Positions 45,043 to 53,543 of a stretch of 64,000 nucleotides of DNA are shown piece by piece. Below the pieces are notes generated by a model. That model had not been told where the DNA came from, made no database searches, and saw nothing but the letters and a program-made list of their open reading frames with translations. Origin of the DNA: Mesorhizobium sp. ES1-1 (GTDB lineage: Bacteria > Pseudomonadota > Alphaproteobacteria > Rhizobiales > Rhizobiaceae); NCBI RefSeq assembly GCF_020164785.1, contig NZ_JAIUGX010000005.1, positions 124,001 to 188,000 of the forward strand. Direction: 5' to 3'. A program made the position numbers and the translations under genes. How positions within the stretch are numbered: the first letter of the stretch is position 1; every line of letters begins with the position of its first letter.

Positions 45043-46110
45043 CTATGCGCTGCGCATGTCGATCAGTATGCGCAGCGCTCGGTCCATTATCTCTTGCGGG
45101 CCGACCGTCGCGCGCAGACAGTCCGTGAGGCCGTAACCGCCCAGGCCCCGGACGATGATGTCGGCCTCACGCAAGGTTCTCCCGGCGGTCTGCGCGGCTT
45201 CTGCGCTTGAGAAGCCGATCAGCACGAAGTTCGTCCGGCTCTGCGGAACATGGTAGCCGGCTGACCGCAGATCCTGCGCAAACCGATCGCGTATCTGCGC
45301 CGTACGGGCCACCGTTTCGCGCATATAGTCCTGGTCCTGGACCGCCGCGACCGCCATTGCGAGGCTTGCCGTGGTGACCTGGTTGGAGTTCTGGATCTTG
45401 CGCACCTCCGCGGCGATTGAAGGCGCAAACAATCCCCAGCCGACGCGCGCGCCGGCCAGGCCATAAGCCTTGGAAAGCGTGCGCAGCACGACAGTGTCGC
45501 TGCGCGCGACAAGGGCAAAGACAGGCCGTGGGTCCTGATCGTCGAACTCGCCATAGGCCTGGTCGATCACGAGCAGCACATCCCCACGCAAGGCGGCGCG
45601 CAAGCGCAGCAGTTCGGCGTTGCGGATGACCGTGCCGGTCGGGTTGCCGGGATTGCAGACGAAGACGATCCGCGTTGCGGGGGTGACAGCGGCGAGGATG
45701 CTGTCGACCGAGACGGCGAAATCCTGTTCCTCGGCCTTGACGTAGACGGCACCGGTGCGGGCCGTCGCGGAGGCCACGAAATTATAGGCATAGGATGTGC
45801 CCAGTACCTCTTCGCCCGGCCCCGCGAACGCCGCGATGGTGCAGCTGATCAGATCCATCGAGCCGGCGCCGCACAAGATCAAATCAGGTTCGACCCCATA
45901 GGCTTGCGCGATCGCTTCGCGCAGTTCCGTCCAGTCCGGGTCGGGATAGAGGTGGCTATGGGCAATCGCGTCCTGGCCAGCAGCGATCGCTCTCGGGCTG
46001 GGCGGAAAGGCGCTTTCGTTCTGAGCCAGGGTCGGCCGGTCATGGCCGCCGAGATTCGCCAGTGCGAACGCAGACATGGCCTCCACATGGGCCGCTGCTT
46101 TCAGGGGCAT
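45043..46110 (-). CDS. Pyridoxal-phosphate aminotransferase, histidinol-phosphate aminotransferase-like
   Basis: A 355-residue class I/II aminotransferase. The PLP Lys is in TLSKAYGLAGARVG near residue 225, the Asn/Tyr cofactor motif in VCNPGNPTGT and the Arg in the C-terminal LRATVG. Its length fits the HisC family, but the catabolic context argues against a role in histidine synthesis. I chose the ATG at 46110 because AAGGA lies six bases upstream; an ATG 18 bases earlier lacks a site and lies in a repeat. It precedes the PuuE-like gene. Confidence 0.85.
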   Translation of the reverse strand: MPLKAAAHVEAMSAFALANLGGHDRPTLAQNESAFPPSPRAIAAGQDAIAHSHLYPDPDWTELREAIAQAYGVEPDLILCGAGSMDLISCTIAAFAGPGEEVLGTSYAYNFVASATARTGAVYVKAEEQDFAVSVDSILAAVTPATRIVFVCNPGNPTGTVIRNAELLRLRAALRGDVLLVIDQAYGEFDDQDPRPVFALVARSDTVVLRTLSKAYGLAGARVGWGLFAPSIAAEVRKIQNSNQVTTASLAMAVAAVQDQDYMRETVARTAQIRDRFAQDLRSAGYHVPQSRTNFVLIGFSSAEAAQTAGRTLREADIIVRGLGGYGLTDCLRATVGPQEIMDRALRILIDMRSA

Positions 46111-46123
46111 GAATGGTCCTTGG

Positions 46124-46149
46124 TACACATGCTGGGGTATACATGCTGG
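46124..46149. repeat. Tandem direct repeat upstream of aminotransferase gene
   Basis: TACACATGCTGG (46124-46135) is followed after two bases by TATACATGCTGG (46138-46149), identical at 11 of 12 positions. The block contains GTATAC and lies immediately upstream of the aminotransferase start; it could be an operator for a GntR- or similar regulator. Confidence 0.5.
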
Positions 46150-46441
46150 CCGAACGATCTAGGAGCAGGCTACAATTCGCATGCTCATGCACAAGCAAAA
46201 TCGAGCCGCGCAATGGCTTCGAAAATCTGGCCCTCGTTGGATAGGTGACGAACCTTGCGAGGCGACGTCAGCTATACCTGCTTGCCACGTCCAACGCTGC
46301 ATCAAGCCTGTCAGTCCGGCCGGTCAGGATTGACCAAGCCGAAGTTCGTAGCGGAAGGCAGGGAAGTCGACGGCGCGACCAAGCGTATTCCCGCAGTGCC
46401 GGAGTCGTGGCGCTGCCGCCGAAGCTCGCTATGGCGAGAAG
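46150..46441. other. Non-coding gap before the aminotransferase
   Basis: With the repeat, about 330 bases separate the aminotransferase start from the stop of the porin-like gene, both on the minus strand. I see no credible gene; the aminotransferase promoter should lie here. No strong hairpin was found. Confidence 0.5.
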
Positions 46442-47122
46442 CTAGAATTTGTAGTTCAGGCCGAGCCGGACGGTGTGGAATTTGTTGTCGAACTCGGTGT
46501 TGCTGCCACCGTAGTCGATCGTCTGATTTCCAAGGTCAACATAGAGATATTCGGCTTTCGCCGACCAGTGATCATCTAATGCGTACTCTATACCTGCGCC
46601 GGCCGTCCAACCGGTTTTCGTGCTCTTCTCCGAAAAGCTGTTGTCAGGTCCGTCAAGATAGCGGTTTTCCACGCTGCCAAATGCCAAACCGCCGGTGCCG
46701 TAGATCAACGTGCGATCCATAGCATAGCCGACGCGGCCACGAACGGTGCCGAACCAGTCGATCTTTGTGTCGTAGGTATCGCCTCGGACCCCAATGTTGA
46801 TCTCGTCAGAGCCGCCATTGATATCGGCGCCGCTGAAATCGGCTTCGACACCCAGGACCAGTGAGTTCATCTGATAGTTGTAACCGACCTGCACGCCGCC
46901 GAGAAATCCGTCGACATCGTAGTCCTGGGTAGCGGCAAAACCCGGAGTGTTCGGAGCACTGAACGTAGCGTCGGTCTGACCGAAGCCGTAGCCTACGTGC
47001 CCGCCGACATAGAGGCCGGTCCAATTGAAGGCCGAGGCCGGTTCCATGACCACCGCGTCAGCAGCGAAGGAGGGGCTCGCTGCGAGAGCGAACAGCGATG
47101 AGATGACAAAAAGACGCTTCAT
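46442..47122 (-). CDS. Outer membrane beta-barrel protein, Omp25/Omp31 (RopB) family
   Basis: A 226-residue outer membrane protein with a Sec signal peptide (MKRLFVISSLFALAASPSFA). The mature chain starts near WTGLYVGGHVGYGFG, has alternating amphipathic strands typical of an 8-stranded barrel and ends in the strand FHTVRLGLNYKF with terminal Phe, the outer-membrane insertion signal. Such proteins are abundant surface proteins in Rhizobiales and Brucella. I chose the ATG at 47122 for the signal peptide; the upstream open frame is not homologous. No good Shine-Dalgarno site is visible. Confidence 0.9.
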   Translation of the reverse strand: MKRLFVISSLFALAASPSFAADAVVMEPASAFNWTGLYVGGHVGYGFGQTDATFSAPNTPGFAATQDYDVDGFLGGVQVGYNYQMNSLVLGVEADFSGADINGGSDEINIGVRGDTYDTKIDWFGTVRGRVGYAMDRTLIYGTGGLAFGSVENRYLDGPDNSFSEKSTKTGWTAGAGIEYALDDHWSAKAEYLYVDLGNQTIDYGGSNTEFDNKFHTVRLGLNYKF

Positions 47123-47578
47123 AGGAGGCTCTTTGGCGTTCGAGGTGACTGCACCAATATGGCGCCACACCCAGAACGGACAATCCTGAATTGAAAGGGT
47201 ATATTGCATTCTCCCAACATGTTGCCGAGGGGACACACACATCAGGGCGTATTGCGCAGCCCGCTGCCCCGGCAAACCGTGCATGTGATGACCGCGCCCT
47301 TGCATTGTCGACGGCGCGTGCCCGTGGGACAGCAGGTGCCTTGGGTCCGCAAGCTCTTGCTGCATTGAAAGACCTTGCCCGAACCCAGGCACTGTTGGCA
47401 GCGAAACTTCCTGAAATGCATCCACGCATCCGCCCGGAAAATGGCAGCTACGCGAGTTCAAGGCGTTTGGTTTCAACCACTCGATGTCAGGTACTTCGCC
47501 GCTTGGACAGGGGCGTTGGCGCTGTGTCCCAGGTGCGGGGTCGGCATCCGGCTTCGCCCGGCGCCGTCATCTTTAAGC
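47123..47578. other. Intergenic region of 456 bases without a recognised gene
   Basis: This lies between the porin-like gene and the TetR gene. A plus-strand frame (47191-47712) exists but has random-like Arg-rich composition, no ribosome site and overlaps the tetR 3' end, so it is probably not a gene. The porin promoter is expected near 47150-47250. Confidence 0.5.
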
Positions 47579-48232
47579 CTAGGGAAGGGTGGAGGCGGAT
47601 TCCTGATGCACGGCCCGCCTTCTGTTTCCACTGGTGCTTTCGATGCCCGCCACAAGGGTGGCGACGAAGGTCAGTAACTCGCCTTCGAGGTCTGTTGGCG
47701 CTAGACCGATGAAGCGGTCTTCGAGCGAAACAGTGACGATGCCGTGCACCGCCGAGAACAGGGTGCGCGCGCGGGCAAGAAGTTCCGGCCTGTCCAGAGC
47801 GGGAAGCAGTGTAGCGAGTGGGTCGACCAGATGCTGGATCAGGACAGCATGCTCGGCCAGATGCCATTCGGGCACCGGCACACCCGGCGTCATGCGATGC
47901 TCGAAAAGGGCCCTCCACGCCATGCGGTTGTCACGTGCGAAGCTGAGATAGGCCTTGGCCAGCGCCATCAACTTTGCTCTCGGCGCCGCTGCCCCGGCCG
48001 CCTCGTGCTGCAGGGCGGCCCCAAGTTTGGCCAGCGTGATCGAATTGACATGCAGGACAAGCTCATCGAGATCGGCAAAGGCGGTGTAAAGCGCACCCAG
48101 GGCGCAGCCGGCATCGGCCGTGACGTCGCGGGCGCGCAACCCGGCCAGGCCTGCGGATTGGATGCGCGCTCGCGCGGCCTCGATCAGCCTGCCCCTCAAG
48201 TCCTCACGCCTGGCGTCCCGTGCTGCGGTCAT
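47579..48232 (-). CDS. TetR/AcrR family transcriptional regulator
   Basis: A 217-residue regulator. Residues 10-60 are the TetR helix-turn-helix (IQSAGLAGLRARDVTADAG, CALGALYTAF); the rest is an all-helical ligand domain with a TetR_C-type ending. It is divergent from the pspA-like operon, and three TGAAC-N3-GTTCA palindromes lie in the 109-bp gap, so it almost certainly represses itself and that operon. The inducer is unknown; a fatty-acyl or membrane-active ligand would fit the target genes. Confidence 0.9.
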   Translation of the reverse strand: MTAARDARREDLRGRLIEAARARIQSAGLAGLRARDVTADAGCALGALYTAFADLDELVLHVNSITLAKLGAALQHEAAGAAAPRAKLMALAKAYLSFARDNRMAWRALFEHRMTPGVPVPEWHLAEHAVLIQHLVDPLATLLPALDRPELLARARTLFSAVHGIVTVSLEDRFIGLAPTDLEGELLTFVATLVAGIESTSGNRRRAVHQESASTLP

Positions 48233-48252
48233 TAACCTTCCTCGCCGAAATT

Positions 48253-48267
48253 ATGAACGACGTTCAT
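48253..48267. promoter_or_regulatory. TetR operator 1
   Basis: ATGAACGACGTTCAT, a perfect inverted repeat around one central base. It lies 21 bases upstream of the tetR start codon. Confidence 0.75.
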
Positions 48268-48275
48268 TTTTGTCT

Positions 48276-48288
48276 TGAACGCTGTTCA
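48276..48288. promoter_or_regulatory. TetR operator 2
   Basis: TGAACGCTGTTCA, with the same TGAAC-N3-GTTCA arms as operators 1 and 3. Its centre is 22 bases from that of operator 1, about two helical turns. Confidence 0.7.
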
Positions 48289-48308
48289 TGATGTGTTACG
48301 TTGCAATC

Positions 48309-48323
48309 ATGAACAACGTTCAT
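48309..48323. promoter_or_regulatory. TetR operator 3
   Basis: ATGAACAACGTTCAT, near-perfect palindrome immediately before the GAGGAG site of the pspA-like gene. Binding here would block transcription of the downstream operon. Confidence 0.75.
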
Positions 48324-48341
48324 AGAGGAGAAACCGGAACG

Positions 48342-49025
48342 ATGAAACAGTTTTTTGCCCTTGTGCGTGGCCGCAGCCACGATGCAGCCGAAGCGGTCGT
48401 CGACCGCAACGCGCTGGTGATCCTGCGCCAGCAGGTGCGCGATTGCGCCGAAGCGATTGCCGCCGCGCGCCGGGCCGTGGCAATCGCCATTGCCCAGAAC
48501 GATCAGGAGGTCGCGCAATTCAAGAAGCTCGTCGCCCGCATCGACGATCTGGAGCAGCGGACCATGGCGGCGCTCGAACAGGGGCGCAATGATCTTGCCC
48601 GCGAAGCAGCCGAAACCATCGCCCTGCTGGAAGCCGAACGCGACGCCTCCGACGAGGCGCAGAAGACCTTCGGCGCCGAGATCGAGCGGCTGAAGCGGAT
48701 TGTGCGCGCTTCCGAGATGCGGCTGCGCGAATTGCAGCGCGGCCAGCGCATCGTCGCCGCGGTCGATACCACCCAGCGTCTGCGTGAAAGCGCGCCCGGC
48801 TCCAGCCTGTCGGCGCTCAAGGATGCCGAGGAGACATTGCTCCGCCTGCGCACAAGGCAAAAGCAAATCGACGCGGCCGCCGCCGCCATGGCCGAAATGG
48901 AACAGTCGGGCGACCCTGCGGCGGTCAGCGAGAAGCTGGCGGCGGCCGGCTGCGGCATGCCGCTGAGGAGCAGCGCCGACGCCGTGCTCGAACGGCTGGC
49001 CAGCAAGATCGCCAGGCCGGCCTGA
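48342..49025 (+). CDS. pspA: PspA/IM30 (ESCRT-III-like) family protein
   Basis: A 227-residue, almost wholly helical protein with long coiled-coil stretches (around LRQQVRDCAEAIAAARRAVA and residues 60-150) and an N-terminal amphipathic start (MKQFFALVRG). This is the PspA/Vipp1 pattern; such proteins polymerise on damaged inner membrane. I chose the ATG at 48342 on family similarity; the in-frame ATGs upstream lie inside the operators. It is the first gene of a three-gene operon under TetR control. Confidence 0.82.
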   Translation: MKQFFALVRGRSHDAAEAVVDRNALVILRQQVRDCAEAIAAARRAVAIAIAQNDQEVAQFKKLVARIDDLEQRTMAALEQGRNDLAREAAETIALLEAERDASDEAQKTFGAEIERLKRIVRASEMRLRELQRGQRIVAAVDTTQRLRESAPGSSLSALKDAEETLLRLRTRQKQIDAAAAAMAEMEQSGDPAAVSEKLAAAGCGMPLRSSADAVLERLASKIARPA

Positions 49026-49090
49026 CTGCATCAGGCCTGAAACAGACCGACGCCGACCCGACCTAACCCCGAAACAAAAGGATCATACCG

Positions 49091-49378
49091 ATGTCCCCGA
49101 ATACCTACGCCCCCAAGGACTCAAGCGCCTGGAAGACCTTCACCATGGTCAGTTTTGCTGTTGCCGCATCGATGATGGCCGGCGGCATCTACTTTCTGGA
49201 GGCGAGCTTCGCCGCCAAGGGGTTCTACGCCATGGCCGCCATCATGCTTGTGCACACCTCGATCACCATCACCAAGACCATGCGTGACTCGGAAGAGGCA
49301 GGCCGTTTCATCAACCGGCTGGAAGACGCCAAGACCGAGAAGCTTTTGATGGAAGTCAGCCGCAGTAACGAAGTGTAA
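49091..49378 (+). CDS. YiaA/YiaB two-helix domain membrane protein
   Basis: A 95-residue protein with two hydrophobic helices (about residues 17-36 and 43-60, FTMVSFAVAASMMAGGIYF and FYAMAAIMLVHTSITI) followed by a charged tail. This is the YiaAB two-helix pattern, found in inner-membrane proteins of unknown function. It lies 65 bases after the pspA-like gene and about 90 before the acyltransferase fusion, so it is probably part of the same membrane-stress unit. Confidence 0.82.
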   Translation: MSPNTYAPKDSSAWKTFTMVSFAVAASMMAGGIYFLEASFAAKGFYAMAAIMLVHTSITITKTMRDSEEAGRFINRLEDAKTEKLLMEVSRSNEV

Positions 49379-49470
49379 CGGCCTTCCCGTTACACCAGGC
49401 TCAAACCGCGCAAGGCCGCCGATCGGTCCCAGAAGGATTGCACCGGTCTTGCCCAATGGAAGTCGCCGCT

Positions 49471-52400
49471 ATGGAAATCGCCCCGATCAACCGTCCGACA
49501 AGTCATCTGATGACGTCCCGGCGCTTTGCGCCCTTGTTCTGGACGCAGTTCCTGTCCGCCTTCAACGATAATTTCCTCAAGAACACACTGGTGTTCCTCA
49601 TTCTGTTCACGCTGGCGGCGGACCAGGCGGCGTCGCTGGTCACCCTGGCGGGCGCCGTCTTCATGGCCCCCTTCCTGTTCCTCTCTGCGCTCGGCGGAGA
49701 GATCGCCGACCGCTTCGACAAGGCCCTGATAGCCAAGCGGCTGAAGTTCGCCGAGATCGCGGCGGCCGCAGTCTCCGTCGCCGGCATCGCCCTGTCGTCC
49801 ATTCCCGTGCTGATGACGGCGCTTCTGATGTTCGGCATCATCTCGGCCCTGTTCGGCCCGATCAAATACGGCATCCTGCCGGATCACCTCGAACGCAAGG
49901 AATTGCCGCGCGCCAACGCCTGGATCGAATCGGCGACCTTCGCCGCCATCCTCGGCGGCACCATCGCCGGTGGCGTCGTCTCGGCCGACGGGATCGGCGT
50001 CACGGTCTTCGGACCGATCATGATGATGCTTGCCGTCGCCTGCTGGCTTGTCAGCCGCTACATTCCCTCGACGGGTTCGGCGGCCCCCGACCTTGTCATC
50101 GACAGGAACATCTTCCGCTCGACCTGGCGCCAGGTCAGCGAGCTGCGCACCGACAAGCGGATCTGGCGCGCGGGCTTGATGACGTCGTGGTTCTGGCTGA
50201 TCGGCGCCATCGTCCTGTCGATCCTGCCGACACTGATCAAGGGTTCGCTTGGCGGCAACGAGATGGCGGTCACCGTCTATCTCGCCGTGTTCGCGGTTTC
50301 GATCGCTATCGGCTCGGCAATCGCGGCGTGGATGTCGCAGGGACGCATTGTGCTGCTGCCGGCGCCGGTCGGCACGGCGCTGCTGGCGCTGTTCGGCCTG
50401 CACCTGGCCTGGACGATCTGGAGCATGCAGCCTTCGGCCGCGGCCGAAACGCTTGGCGTCTTCTTCGCCGGGCCCAACACCCTCCGTGTCGCGATCGACC
50501 TGGCCGGCATGGCTATCGCCAGCGCCTTCCTCGTCGTGCCCACCTTCGCTGCCGTGCAGGCCTGGTCGCCCGAGGCGCGCCGCGCCCGCGTCGTCGCGGC
50601 GGTCAGCATCGTCAATGCAGGTTTCATGACCGTCGGCGGCATTGTTGTGGCCGCGATCCAGACCAAGGTTTCCACCGGAGGAATCCTGTTCGGCCTCGCC
50701 GCGGCAAACGCCGCCGCCGCCTGGTTGATGTTGAAATATCTGCCGACCAACGCTTTCCGCGATTTCGTCTCCATCCTGTTCCGGGCCTTCCTGCGCCTGG
50801 AGGTCGAAGGCATGGAGAACCTCAAGGCGGCCGGCAAGGCGCCGATCCTGGCGCTCAACCATGTCAGCTTTCTCGACGGCCCGCTCGCCTTGACGCTGAC
50901 CGACGAAGAGCCGGTCTTCGCGATCGACTACACGATCGCGCAGGCCTGGTGGATGAAGCCGTTCATGAAGCTCGCCCGCGCTCTGCCCCTCAACCCGGCC
51001 AAGCCGATGTCGACCCGAACGCTGATCAAGATCGTGCAGGGCGGCGACCCGCTGGTCATCTTCCCCGAGGGTCGCATCACCGTCACCGGCAGCTTGATGA
51101 AGGTCTATGATGGCGCCGCCATGGTGGCCGACAAGACCGGCTCGATGGTCGTGCCGGTGCGTATCGACGGGCTGGAGAAGAGCTATTTCTCGCGCCTGTC
51201 GTCCCAGCATGGGCGCCGCCGCCTGTTTCCGAAGGTCAAGGTGACCATTCTCGAACCGGTCAAGCTCGAGGTTGAGCCGGAACTGCGCGGCCGCAAGCGT
51301 CGCGCCGCAGCCGGCAATGCCCTCTACCAGGTGATGTCGGATCTCGTGTTCCGCACCCAGGATATCGACAGGACGGTGCTGGAAAAGATCATCCAGACCG
51401 CCTCCACACGCGGCATGAAGCAACTCGCCGTGCAGGATCCGGTGACCGGTTCGCTGAGCTACGGCAAGCTGCTGACGGCCGCGGCCGTGCTCGGCGCCAA
51501 ATTCGAACAACTCTATGCCGGCCAGCCGACGCTGGGCGTCATGCTGCCCAATGCCAATGGCGCCTGCGCCGCCCTGCTTGGCGTCATGTCATCCGGCAAG
51601 GTCCCGGCGATGATCAACTTCACCGCGGGCGCGGCCAATATCCTGTCTGCGTGCAAGGCCGCCGAAGTGCGCACCGTGCTCACCTCGCGCGCCTTCGTCG
51701 AACAGGCAAAGCTCGGTCCCGTCGTCGAGGAACTCGGCCGTTCGGTCGACATCGTCTGGCTCGACGATCTGCGCACGACGATCGGCCTCAAGGACAAGCT
51801 GCTCGGCCTCCTGCGCAAGAGCAGGCCGCGAGTTGCCCGCAAGCCCGACGATCCGGCGGTGATCCTGTTCACCTCGGGTTCGGAAGGCACGCCGAAGGGC
51901 GTGGTGCTCACGCACCGCAACATCCTTGCCAACGCCGCCCAGGCTGCCTCGCGCATCGACTTCCACTCGGGCGACAAGGTCTTCAACGTCTTGCCGATCT
52001 TCCATTCCTTCGGCATGACGGCGGGCACGGTGCTGCCGCTGATCTCGGGCGTGCCGGTCTATTTCTATCCTTCGCCGCTGCATTACCGCATCGTGCCGGA
52101 GCTGATCTACGGCTCGAATGCGACGATCATCTTCGGCACCGACACGTTCCTGTCCGGCTATGCGCGCACCGCGCACCCTTATGATTTCCGCTCGATACGC
52201 TATTGCTTTGCCGGCGCGGAACCGGTTAAGGCGGCGACGCGCATGACCTATATGGAGAAGTTCGGCGTGCGCATCCTCGAGGGCTATGGCGTGACGGAGG
52301 CGGCACCGGTGATCTCGATCAACACGCCGATGTACAACCGCTCCGGAACCGTCGGCAAAATCATGCCGGGCATGGAATATCGCCTCGACCCGGTGCCCGG

Positions 52401-52896
52401 CGTCGATGATGGCGGACGGCTTTTCGTGCGCGGACCCAATGTCATGGCCGGCTATCTCCGGGCCGAGAAGCCCGGCGTGCTCGAGCCACTTGAAAATGGC
52501 TGGCACGACACGGGCGACATCGTCGATATCGACGAAACCGGCTTCATCACCATTCGCGGCCGCGCCAAGCGCTTCGCCAAGATCGGCGGCGAGATGATCT
52601 CGCTGGCGGCGGTCGAGGCGCTGGCGGGCGAACTGTGGAAGGGCTCGCTGTCGGCCGTCGCCACGGTGCCGGACACGCGCAAGGGCGAGAGGCTGATCCT
52701 CATCACCGAGGCCGCCGGCGCCACGCGGGCTGAGTTCCTGACCTTCGCCAAGGCCAATGGCGCCATGGATTTGATGGTGCCGGCCGAAGTGTTGGTGGTG
52801 GCCAAGGTGCCCGTGCTTGGCTCCGGCAAGCTCGACTTTGCCGGCATAAGCAAAATGGTGCGCGACCAGGAAGCCATGAAGATCAAGGCCGCCTGA
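49471..52896 (+). CDS. aas: Three-domain lysophospholipid repair enzyme: LplT-like MFS, PlsC acyltransferase and acyl-ACP synthetase
   Basis: An 1141-residue fusion. Residues 1-420 form an LplT-like lysophospholipid flippase (FNDNFLKNTLVF at the start); about 440-620 is a PlsC acyltransferase with the H-x4-D motif in LNHVSFLDG and FPEGRIT; about 650-1140 is an AMP-forming acyl-ACP synthetase with ILFTSGSEGTPKGVVLTH and GYGVTEAAP. In E. coli the flippase and Aas are separate proteins; together they re-acylate lysophospholipids. I chose ATG 49471, with GGAAG eight bases upstream; ATG 49456 is also possible. Confidence 0.9.
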   Translation: MEIAPINRPTSHLMTSRRFAPLFWTQFLSAFNDNFLKNTLVFLILFTLAADQAASLVTLAGAVFMAPFLFLSALGGEIADRFDKALIAKRLKFAEIAAAAVSVAGIALSSIPVLMTALLMFGIISALFGPIKYGILPDHLERKELPRANAWIESATFAAILGGTIAGGVVSADGIGVTVFGPIMMMLAVACWLVSRYIPSTGSAAPDLVIDRNIFRSTWRQVSELRTDKRIWRAGLMTSWFWLIGAIVLSILPTLIKGSLGGNEMAVTVYLAVFAVSIAIGSAIAAWMSQGRIVLLPAPVGTALLALFGLHLAWTIWSMQPSAAAETLGVFFAGPNTLRVAIDLAGMAIASAFLVVPTFAAVQAWSPEARRARVVAAVSIVNAGFMTVGGIVVAAIQTKVSTGGILFGLAAANAAAAWLMLKYLPTNAFRDFVSILFRAFLRLEVEGMENLKAAGKAPILALNHVSFLDGPLALTLTDEEPVFAIDYTIAQAWWMKPFMKLARALPLNPAKPMSTRTLIKIVQGGDPLVIFPEGRITVTGSLMKVYDGAAMVADKTGSMVVPVRIDGLEKSYFSRLSSQHGRRRLFPKVKVTILEPVKLEVEPELRGRKRRAAAGNALYQVMSDLVFRTQDIDRTVLEKIIQTASTRGMKQLAVQDPVTGSLSYGKLLTAAAVLGAKFEQLYAGQPTLGVMLPNANGACAALLGVMSSGKVPAMINFTAGAANILSACKAAEVRTVLTSRAFVEQAKLGPVVEELGRSVDIVWLDDLRTTIGLKDKLLGLLRKSRPRVARKPDDPAVILFTSGSEGTPKGVVLTHRNILANAAQAASRIDFHSGDKVFNVLPIFHSFGMTAGTVLPLISGVPVYFYPSPLHYRIVPELIYGSNATIIFGTDTFLSGYARTAHPYDFRSIRYCFAGAEPVKAATRMTYMEKFGVRILEGYGVTEAAPVISINTPMYNRSGTVGKIMPGMEYRLDPVPGVDDGGRLFVRGPNVMAGYLRAEKPGVLEPLENGWHDTGDIVDIDETGFITIRGRAKRFAKIGGEMISLAAVEALAGELWKGSLSAVATVPDTRKGERLILITEAAGATRAEFLTFAKANGAMDLMVPAEVLVVAKVPVLGSGKLDFAGISKMVRDQEAMKIKAA

Positions 52897-52906
52897 TCGG
52901 AGACGC

Positions 52907-52937
52907 GAACAGGCCGGCGCGGGACGCCGGCCTGTTC
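52907..52937. terminator. Bidirectional terminator hairpin
   Basis: Perfect 12-bp stem (GAACAGGCCGGC at 52907-52918, complement at 52926-52937) with a 7-nt loop, between the convergent aas and nitroreductase-remnant genes. The right arm overlaps the latter's stop codon. Confidence 0.75.
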
Positions 52938-53543
52938 AGACGATAAGCCCTTGAAGCGGCAACCGTGCGCGGCCGGGTACGGATCCCGCAATTCCGGCCC
53001 GCAGCGCATTGATCAGCCGCCGCTCCGCCGGGATGGAAAAATGCCGGGTGCAGATCTCCGCACTTTGCGGGTGATCGGCGACGGCCGCCATCGGCCAGGC
53101 AGCGAAGCCGAGCCGTGTCAGGCCGAGCCAGAACCGGTAAAAGGCGCTGCCCGACTCCACGGGAGATTCCTCGCGCGGGCGGTGGAACAGCGCAATCGCC
53201 GCCGCCGACCTCGTCTTCGATCCTTCGCCCGTCAGCGCCTTGCCCAATCCCAGCGCATCGATGGCTTCGAACAGCCGCGTTCCCAGGACCGCTCCAGCGC
53301 TGAATCCTTCCAGCGAACCCATGCGCAGCGCGTCGAGATTGAGGCCGTCGGCATCGTAGCGCGGATGCGAGCGCGCCAGCCGCATCCAGCCCACAAGCTC
53401 GCGGCGGAAAGCGGGTTGGTTTTGGCCGACATGAACCGCTTGAGGTCGCTCAGCATCGGCGAGACGTGGGGCGTGTCGTCGCCATAGGCATTGAAGGGCG
53501 CGCGAAAGAAGACGGCCATGTCGCGCTGGAGGATGGCGATCAA
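52936..53543 (-). pseudogene. Nitroreductase-like C-terminal half, frameshifted
   Basis: Two overlapping frames make one protein. The first, from a TTG at 53543 behind a strong GGGAGG site, reads DMAVFFRAPFNAYGDD...FMSAKTNP and then goes off frame. The second continues with FRRELVGWMRLARSHPRYDADGLN and runs to 52936. Adding one C to the CCC near 53415 would join them into about 202 residues. The joined product resembles the C-terminal half of nitroreductase-family proteins but lacks the N-terminal FMN-binding part. It is either a decaying gene or has a sequencing error. Confidence 0.6.

Noticed and set aside
47191..47712. Plus-strand frame of 173 codons in the gap between porin and tetR
   Set aside because: No ribosome site, Arg-rich random-like composition and overlap with the tetR 3' end.
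49390..51510. Open frame of 706 codons on the minus strand
   Set aside because: It lies opposite the aas fusion gene, whose domains are unmistakable; its product is Arg/Asp/Gln-rich and not protein-like.
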